From a bacterium (GTDB lineage Bacteria; Patescibacteriota; Minisyncoccia; Minisyncoccales; PEYH01), in NCBI GenBank assembly GCA_021161645.1, contig JAGHAC010000051.1, forward strand, positions 1 through 16,921: a DNA stretch of 16,921 bases. Direction: 5' to 3'. Below are positions 7,472 to 12,003 of this stretch, piece after piece (position 1 is the first letter of the stretch; each line of letters begins with the position of its first letter). The notes under the pieces are model-generated. The model saw nothing but the letters and a program-made list of their open reading frames with translations, had not been told where the DNA came from and made no database searches. Both the position numbers and the translations under genes were made by a program.

Positions 7472-7909
7472 ATGAAGAATATAAGAAATGCTTTTACTTT
7501 AATAGAGCTTCTTTTAGTTATTACTTTGGGAATCATGCTTTTGGCAGCGGTAGTTTTAAGCGTGAAGAATGCGCAAACAAAAGGACAGCTTTCTAGAATT
7601 GCTTCTGATATCTCAGAATTTAGAAAGGTGGCAGAGGATATTTATTATCAAGAAGATTCCGGGTATGAAAATATTTGTGCGGGGGGGACGCTTAGTCCAA
7701 TTGATTCGAGGCTTGTCGACATCAAAAAAGATATTGAAGATAAAATGAAGGGAAGTATTATTTGTTATTCTGAGAAAGAGAATTATTGTCTTAGCGTAGA
7801 TTTGCCGGGTGTAAATTATTTTTATTGTTTAGACAGTAAAGGAAATTTTGAAAAGACAGATAGTAATATGTGTGTTAATGCGAACTCTCTCTGTGTAGGG
7901 GGGCCATAA
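7472..7909 (+). CDS. Second pilin, paralogue of PilA with Ala at the cleavage site
   Basis: This 145-residue prepilin has the leader MKNIRNA followed by FTLIE, so the residue before the cut is Ala7 instead of the usual Gly. Glu5 of the mature protein is kept. The alpha-1 helix spans about 8-34. The globular domain has Cys69, Cys98, Cys106, Cys119, Cys134 and Cys141, and four of the five spacings equal those of PilA or differ by one. It shares an IY..(D)-S-Y...C segment with PilA before the first cysteine. The start lies 19 nt after the pilA stop, and the gene shares the pilA promoter and the terminator that follows. It may be a second fibre subunit, an initiator or a minor pilin. Ala at -1 is tolerated by some prepilin peptidases but may slow processing. 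Confidence 0.9.
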   Translation: MKNIRNAFTLIELLLVITLGIMLLAAVVLSVKNAQTKGQLSRIASDISEFRKVAEDIYYQEDSGYENICAGGTLSPIDSRLVDIKKDIEDKMKGSIICYSEKENYCLSVDLPGVNYFYCLDSKGNFEKTDSNMCVNANSLCVGGP

Positions 7910-7930
7910 GATAAAGAAACAATCCACCGC

Positions 7931-7964
7931 CAAGCCCGAGCTTCAAGGCTCGGGCTTGTCTTTT
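7931..7964 (+). terminator. Intrinsic terminator after the pilin pair
   Basis: A perfect 11-bp GC-rich stem, CAAGCCCGAGC (7931-7941) with GCTCGGGCTTG (7948-7958), closes a 6-nt loop TTCAAG and is followed by TCTTTT. It lies 22 nt after the second pilin stop. It is the only clear rho-independent terminator seen in the window and would separate strong pilin transcription from pilD and the minor pilins. Confidence 0.9.
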
Positions 7965-7986
7965 AAAATTGAAAAACGACAATTTT
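7965..7986. repeat. Inverted repeat between terminator and pilD
   Basis: AAAATTG (7965-7971) and CAATTTT (7980-7986) form a perfect 7-bp inverted repeat with an 8-nt spacer. It overlaps the proposed pilD -35 element and could be an operator. It is AT-rich, so chance is not excluded. Confidence 0.35.
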
Positions 7987-7997
7987 GCTTCTAAAAT
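7969..7997 (+). promoter_or_regulatory. Possible promoter for pilD
   Basis: TTGAAA (7969-7974) and TAAAAT (7992-7997) are 17 nt apart, the ideal spacing. Initiation would fall at about 8003-8006, on top of the ATGATG that begins pilD, so the transcript could be leaderless. It would restart transcription of pilD and the minor pilins after the terminator. Confidence 0.45.
7971..7984 (+). repeat. 14-nt motif copy 2 (GAAAAWCGACAATT) before pilD
   Basis: GAAAAACGACAATT differs at one position from the copy at 6990-7003 before pilA and lies at almost the same distance from its start codon (18 against 17 nt). It overlaps the possible -35/-10 spacer of pilD. The function is unknown. Confidence 0.5.
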
Positions 7998-8002
7998 AAA
8001 AG

Positions 8003-8800
8003 ATGATGACAAAATTGTTTTTAATTCTTCTTATTTTTATTTTTGGGCTTTTGGTTGGTTCCTTTTTAAATAGTGTTATATATAGAATTAAAAATAACAA
8101 GAAAATTGTCTTTGACCGATCAAAATGTCCTCATTGCGGTCATATTTTAAACTGGTTTGATCTCTTGCCCCTTTTAAGTTTTATTCTTTTAAGAGGAAAA
8201 TGTCGTTATTGTCAGAAATCGATTTCTTGGCAATATCCCTTAGTTGAACTTTTTACTGCCTTAATTTTTATTTTGCCCTTAGTCTTCCCAAATAATTTCT
8301 TACCCTCAGATATTTTTTTTGCAGGTTTTTGGCAGATACTTTGCTATTATTTTCTTCTTTCCGCTGTTTTAATTGTTATTTTTGTTTTTGATTTAAAATA
8401 TTATTTTGTTCCCGATAAAGTTCTTTTTTTAGGGATATTAATATCTGTTCTTTTTAATGTTTTGATATTTCGGGAGCTTTTAATAAGTAAAATTTTAGGA
8501 GCTTTACTCTTTAGTTCTTTTTTTCTTTTTCAATATCTAATCTCAAAAGGAAAATGGATAGGTTTTGGTGATGTAAAACTGGGAGCTTTGCTTGGTTTTG
8601 TTTTGGGATGGAAATTATCCTTAGTAAATTTGTTTTTAAGTTACTTAATAGGTGCTATAATATCAATAGGGTTAATTGCTGTTCAAAAAAAGACCCTCAA
8701 AAGCGAAATACCTTTTGGGCCCATACTTATTATTGGATTTTTAGTTTCTCTTTTGTGGGGCAATGAGATAATTTTATGGTATTTCAACCTCTTTTCTTAA
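8003..8800 (+). CDS. pilD: PilD, prepilin leader peptidase / N-methyltransferase
   Basis: PilD is the polytopic membrane aspartic protease that removes prepilin leaders and often N-methylates the new N-terminal Phe. The product has 265 residues. The methyltransferase-type N-terminal part shows GSFLNSVIYR (19-28), the zinc tetracysteine CPHC (42-45) and CRYC (67-70), then ISWQYPLVE. The two catalytic aspartates are visible: D130 in FDLKYYFVPD and D190 in the GxGD motif GFGDVKLG. About seven hydrophobic helices follow the family pattern. Two adjacent ATGs (8003, 8006) could both start it. It lies between the pilin terminator and the minor pilins, so all its likely substrates are next to it. Its 3' end overlaps the next gene by 25 nt. 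Confidence 0.96.
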   Translation: MMTKLFLILLIFIFGLLVGSFLNSVIYRIKNNKKIVFDRSKCPHCGHILNWFDLLPLLSFILLRGKCRYCQKSISWQYPLVELFTALIFILPLVFPNNFLPSDIFFAGFWQILCYYFLLSAVLIVIFVFDLKYYFVPDKVLFLGILISVLFNVLIFRELLISKILGALLFSSFFLFQYLISKGKWIGFGDVKLGALLGFVLGWKLSLVNLFLSYLIGAIISIGLIAVQKKTLKSEIPFGPILIIGFLVSLLWGNEIILWYFNLFS

Positions 8801-9345
8801 ACAAAAATAAGGGCTTTACCTTAGCAGAACTTCTTATTTCTACAGCAATCATTACCATTTTGTTGGCTTTTTCTTTTTGGGCATATCAGAGCAAGGGACA
8901 GGGAGGAGTAGCTCTTGAGAGATCGTCTAACCTTGTTATTGCAAGGGTAGAAAACACAAAAGAAATGGCTATCTCTACCAGAGAAATTTATGGGATAGTG
9001 CCTTCCGGAGGATATGGCATTAATTTTTCTTTAAGCAATCCCTATATCTTTAGGATTTTTGCTGATTGTAACGGTAATCATATACTTGATCTCTCAGGCA
9101 ATCTTTGTAACAGCCACCCAGAGCTAATAGAGGAAGTGTCCTTAGAGAAAGGAGTGAAAATTATTAGCGCGAGTGCGAATATTTTAAACATTACATTTGA
9201 GCCGCCCTCGCCCAAAGTTTTCTTTTATACTGCTGCAACGGAAATCTCGTCTCCGCGCGTTTATGTAGATTTAGTGTTTGAGAACCAGCCGTCATTTTCC
9301 AGAAAAATTTATTTTGACAAATCAGGATTAGTTTATGAGCAATAA
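8776..9345 (+). CDS. GspH/FimT-like minor pilin
   Basis: This is a prepilin-type minor subunit of 189 residues. A 13-residue leader ends in KG, followed by FTLAELL with Glu5 (cut G13/F14). The hydrophobic helix covers about 14-36, and the rest is a mostly beta domain as in GspH/FimT/FimU. ADCNGNHILD (96-105) spaces Asp97, Asn99, Asn101 and Asp105 like a calcium-binding loop, and a nearby Cys98/Cys111 pair could form a disulfide. The ATG lies inside the end of pilD (25-nt overlap) with only a weak GAGAT upstream. No later ATG precedes the prepilin motif, so this start is the only reasonable one. It probably forms part of the tip or priming complex with the next three gene products. The subtype is inferred from order and length. 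Confidence 0.85.
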   Translation: MVFQPLFLNKNKGFTLAELLISTAIITILLAFSFWAYQSKGQGGVALERSSNLVIARVENTKEMAISTREIYGIVPSGGYGINFSLSNPYIFRIFADCNGNHILDLSGNLCNSHPELIEEVSLEKGVKIISASANILNITFEPPSPKVFFYTAATEISSPRVYVDLVFENQPSFSRKIYFDKSGLVYEQ

Positions 9346-9859
9346 AAAACACCAAGAGAAAGGATTTACCTTGGCAGAATTAATGATAGCAATTTTTGTC
9401 TTTACTATTGGAATACTTGGAGCATACGGAGTTATTCAACAGTCTACTCAGTTTATTAAACACGCATCAAATCATCTTACGGCTGCTTATCTGGCACAAG
9501 AAGGCGTAGAAATGATAAAAAATATCAGGGATACTAACTTTTTGGAAAAACATTTAGGTTATGATTCTTCTAATCTTTGGAGTGAGGGATTTGAGACAGA
9601 CGGCTGTTATGAGATAGATTGGAATATGCTTTTTAATGAAGTTGACCCCAACATTTTAAGTTGTGCTTCTCGCTATCTTAAGATTGACGCCAACGGCACA
9701 TATAATTATTCTAACGGCGAAACTACCAAATTTCGAAGAGAAATTTGGATAAGTTCCGATGGGCCAGATTCAAAAATGATTAGAGTAAAAGTTAAATGGC
9801 AAGAGGGATCAAAGAATTATGAATTTGAGACAATAGAAAAAATTTATAACTGGCTATGA
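9335..9859 (+). CDS. PilV-like minor pilin
   Basis: This 174-residue prepilin has the leader MSNKKHQEKG, cut before F11, and then TLAELMIAIFVFTIGILG with Glu5. The helix is followed by TAAYLAQEGVEMIKNIRD (about 50-67), a segment typical of PilV/GspI-type minor pilins, where the 'A..lAqegiE..rn.R' pattern is common. Two cysteines lie in the globular part (GCYEI and LSCASR). It overlaps the GspH-like gene by 11 nt and has an AGGA at 9324-9327 with a 7-nt spacer, one of the better ribosome sites in the window. Its stop overlaps the next start as ATGA. It is likely a tip or priming subunit. The PilV name is by pattern and gene order, not by high identity. Confidence 0.85.
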   Translation: MSNKKHQEKGFTLAELMIAIFVFTIGILGAYGVIQQSTQFIKHASNHLTAAYLAQEGVEMIKNIRDTNFLEKHLGYDSSNLWSEGFETDGCYEIDWNMLFNEVDPNILSCASRYLKIDANGTYNYSNGETTKFRREIWISSDGPDSKMIRVKVKWQEGSKNYEFETIEKIYNWL

Positions 9860-10395
9860 AGTATAAAAAAGGATTTACCTTAGCAGAATTATTGGTTGTT
9901 GCAGGCGTTTTTAGCATTTTTATTACTTCTGTGACAGGAATTTTTGTCTATTCTGTCAGAGCTCAAAAAACAGCTTTAGAGCTTAAAAAAGTCGTTGCCC
10001 AGACAAATTATGCTATAGAGTTAATGGGAAGAAATCTTAGGATGGCAGAAAAAGATAGAGATGGTACTTGCATTCTTCTGCCAAATACCAATTATCAGAT
10101 TACCAGGGGAGGCGCGGGAATTAAATTTATTAATGTTTTACAAGATCACAAATGTCAGGAATTTTTTTGGGACTCTGTTAATCAGCAGATTAAATTTGAT
10201 AATGGAGATATGATTACTGATTTAACCTCTCCAAATATTAAGGTTTCCAAGTTAAATTTTGAGCTTAGTGGAGATACGTCTGGCGATTATCTTCAGCCTT
10301 TGGTGAAGATAGTTGTTGAGGCACAAACTAGAACCGGATCAGGAAAGATTAATCTTCAAACAAGCATTTCACAGCGCAATCCTGATACCTATTAA
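9856..10395 (+). CDS. PilW/GspJ-like minor pilin
   Basis: This 179-residue prepilin has a six-residue leader MKYKKG cut before F7, giving FTLAELLVVAGVFSIF with Glu5. After the helix comes the stretch TNYAIELMGRNLRMAEKD (about 50-67), like the 'a...l.r.lR.A' helix of PilW/GspJ proteins. A beta-rich domain with a Cys pair (TCILL and KCQEF) follows. It is joined to the PilV-like gene by an ATGA overlap, so the two are translationally coupled. In T4P and type II secretion the I/J/K-type minor pilins form the tip complex. Order here (H, V/I, W/J, X/K) matches that arrangement. The subtype is inferred from pattern and order. Confidence 0.85.
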   Translation: MKYKKGFTLAELLVVAGVFSIFITSVTGIFVYSVRAQKTALELKKVVAQTNYAIELMGRNLRMAEKDRDGTCILLPNTNYQITRGGAGIKFINVLQDHKCQEFFWDSVNQQIKFDNGDMITDLTSPNIKVSKLNFELSGDTSGDYLQPLVKIVVEAQTRTGSGKINLQTSISQRNPDTY

Positions 10396-10438
10396 TATCG
10401 AAATCTCACAATATCGAAATGTCAATATGTCGAAATAT
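10394..10438 (+). repeat. Three degenerate tandem units around TCGAAAT before the PilX-like gene
   Basis: The gap between the PilW- and PilX-like genes is built of three imperfect 13-16-nt units: AATATCGAAATCTCAC, AATATCGAAATGTC and AATATGTCGAAATAT. A related ATCGAATTTCAAATG stretch lies just before the second pilin (about 7460-7474). The third unit contains an ATG (10427). Confidence 0.65.
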
Positions 10439-10816
10439 ATGAAAAAAAACAAACAAAAAGGCTCAGCATTATTTTTCTCCCTTATTATTTTATCTTTACT
10501 TTTAGCAGTTGTTTTTGGAATAAGTACTGTTATTTTTTTACAGCTTCAGTCAATTGCCCATATAGGGGAGTCGGTAATTGCTTTATCTGCAGCAGATTCG
10601 GGAATAGAAAAAACCCTTTATGATCGTAAATTTTATAGCTATCCTGACGAACTTCCTCCTCCAAGCTCTTTTACTCTGCCAAACGGAGCAAACTATCAGA
10701 CAACTATTTATTCTCCGGGTGACCCAGAATGCCCGCTTGATACAGTTTCTTGGTTTTGTGTTAAGTCAATAGGTGTTTTCAAAAACACAAAGAGAGGACT
10801 AAAAGTGAGTTTATAA
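10439..10816 (+). CDS. PilX/GspK-like minor pilin lacking Glu5
   Basis: This product has 125 residues from the ATG at 10439, or 129 from an in-frame ATG at 10427. The N-terminus MKKNKQKG followed by SALFFSLIILSLLLAVVFG is a prepilin-like leader and helix. It begins with Ser instead of Phe and has no Glu at mature position 5, as in PilX and GspK tip subunits. Next comes SVIALSAADSGIEKTLYD, the typical 'a..aAdaGiE.aly' segment of PilX N-terminal-domain proteins. A short domain with two cysteines (ECPL and WFCV) ends the protein. The frame stays open upstream into the PilW-like gene, but that part reads through the tandem repeat and is unlikely to be coding. rodA starts 2 nt after its stop. It probably caps the minor-pilin tip complex. 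Confidence 0.83.
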   Translation: MKKNKQKGSALFFSLIILSLLLAVVFGISTVIFLQLQSIAHIGESVIALSAADSGIEKTLYDRKFYSYPDELPPPSSFTLPNGANYQTTIYSPGDPECPLDTVSWFCVKSIGVFKNTKRGLKVSL

Positions 10817-10818
10817 TT

Positions 10819-11940
10819 ATGCTCCAAAATAGAATAATTTATTTCTTTAAACACCTTGATTGGGGAATTATTATCTCGTCCGTTTTTTTAACATTTTTAG
10901 GTCTTTTGTCGATATACAGTTCCTCTCAAGAAAGTTTTTTAAATTTTTACAAACAGCTTATTTTTTTTCTTTTAGGGATCACCTTTCTTTTTCTTTTTGC
11001 TAAATTTGATTATCGGCTTTTTAAAACCAACTCTTTTTTTGTATTGTTCTTATATTTTTTGGGCTTAGTTTTGCTCTCCGGCCTTTTTATTTTTGGCAGG
11101 GAAATAAGAGGCACAAGGGCTTGGTATCATTTGGGGATAACGTCTTTTAGCCCTACAGAGTTGGTAAAAATAATACTAGTGATTGTTCTTGCTAAATTTT
11201 TTTCTTTGCGGCACAAGGAATTATACAAAATTAGACATATAATCTTATCCGGCATTTATGTTGCAATACCCGCAATCCTTATCTACAAACAGCCGGATTT
11301 GGGATCGGTTTTAATTGTTGTTGCTCTCTGGATAGGAATGCTTTTTGTTTCAGGGATAAAAATGCGCCATTTCTTGGTTTTAATTTTGATTGGAATAATT
11401 CTTCTGGTTTTTGCCTGGAATAATCTTTTGAAAGATTATCAAAAAGGGCGAATAATTTCACTTTTAAGACCAGATTACAAACCTTTGGAGATTGGCTGGA
11501 ATCAAAGACAAGCAAAAATTGCCATAGGTAATGGGGGCTGGTTTGGGCAGGGATTTAAAAAGGGTACTCAAACTCAGTATGGTTTTTTACCAGAACCTCA
11601 GACAGATTTTGTTTTCTCTGCCATTGCTGAAGAGTTCGGTTTTTTTGCAATCTTTTTGTTGTTGGCAACATATTTTTATCTTATTTTAAGAATTATTAAG
11701 ATAAGTTTTCTTGCCCAAGATAATTTTGCTCGCCTTTTTTGTTCAGGAATAGCCATACTTCTCATCGCTCAGTTTTTTGTTAACATTGGTACGAATCTGG
11801 GTTTTCTGCCAGTCATTGGACTACCATTGTATTTTGTAAGTTATGGGGGGAGCTCTCTGCTTTTTATGTATATCGCTCTTGGAATAGTGGAAAATATTTA
11901 CCTTACTTCTCAAAAAGGACTCAAAAAGAAAACAATTTGA
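10819..11940 (+). CDS. rodA: RodA-type SEDS peptidoglycan glycosyltransferase
   Basis: SEDS proteins polymerise lipid II glycan strands with a partner class B penicillin-binding protein. The 373-residue product has about ten hydrophobic helices and opens with the RodA-like LDWGIIISSVFLTFLGLLSI. Conserved SEDS signatures are REIRGTRAWYHLG (94-106), SPTELVKI (111-118), KQPDLGSVL (157-165, with the essential-type Asp160), GFLPEPQTDF (255-264) and GLPLYFVSYGGSS (334-346). RodA is preferred over FtsW because of the N-terminal LDW and the overall motif spacing, but FtsW cannot be fully excluded. The gene starts 2 nt after the PilX-like stop, so wall synthesis appears cotranscribed with the minor pilins. 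No PBP2 gene is in the window. Its last codons contain the -35 box proposed for the next gene. Confidence 0.93.
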   Translation: MLQNRIIYFFKHLDWGIIISSVFLTFLGLLSIYSSSQESFLNFYKQLIFFLLGITFLFLFAKFDYRLFKTNSFFVLFLYFLGLVLLSGLFIFGREIRGTRAWYHLGITSFSPTELVKIILVIVLAKFFSLRHKELYKIRHIILSGIYVAIPAILIYKQPDLGSVLIVVALWIGMLFVSGIKMRHFLVLILIGIILLVFAWNNLLKDYQKGRIISLLRPDYKPLEIGWNQRQAKIAIGNGGWFGQGFKKGTQTQYGFLPEPQTDFVFSAIAEEFGFFAIFLLLATYFYLILRIIKISFLAQDNFARLFCSGIAILLIAQFFVNIGTNLGFLPVIGLPLYFVSYGGSSLLFMYIALGIVENIYLTSQKGLKKKTI

Positions 11941-11969
11941 CAAACGGCTCGTCTGTTATAGTATATAAT
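11937..11969 (+). promoter_or_regulatory. Probable promoter for the ligase/TPR gene
   Basis: A perfect TTGACA (11937-11942) overlaps the rodA stop codon. Downstream lies TATAGTATATAATA; TATAAT (11964-11969) is perfect but 21 nt away, while TATATA (11962-11967) gives a 19-nt spacer, so the exact -10 is uncertain. ATAGTA and TACTAT (11958-11963, 11977-11982) form an inverted repeat flanking the palindrome TAACTAGTTA (11969-11978), a possible operator. Confidence 0.5.
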
Positions 11970-12003
11970 AACTAGTTACTATTAAATATAAATAATTCAA
12001 AAT

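Noticed and set aside
8808..9900. Repeated DNA GGNTTTACCTTRGCAGAA at three sites
   Set aside because: It encodes the conserved prepilin motif GFTLAE in three minor pilins, so protein conservation explains it.
10313..10426. A longer PilX-like protein starting at 10313
   Set aside because: This extension runs out of frame through the end of the PilW-like gene and then through the tandem repeat. The prepilin-like leader begins at the ATGs at 10427 or 10439.
10394..10438. CRISPR array
   Set aside because: The units are only 13-16 nt, degenerate and contiguous without spacers, and no cas genes are present.
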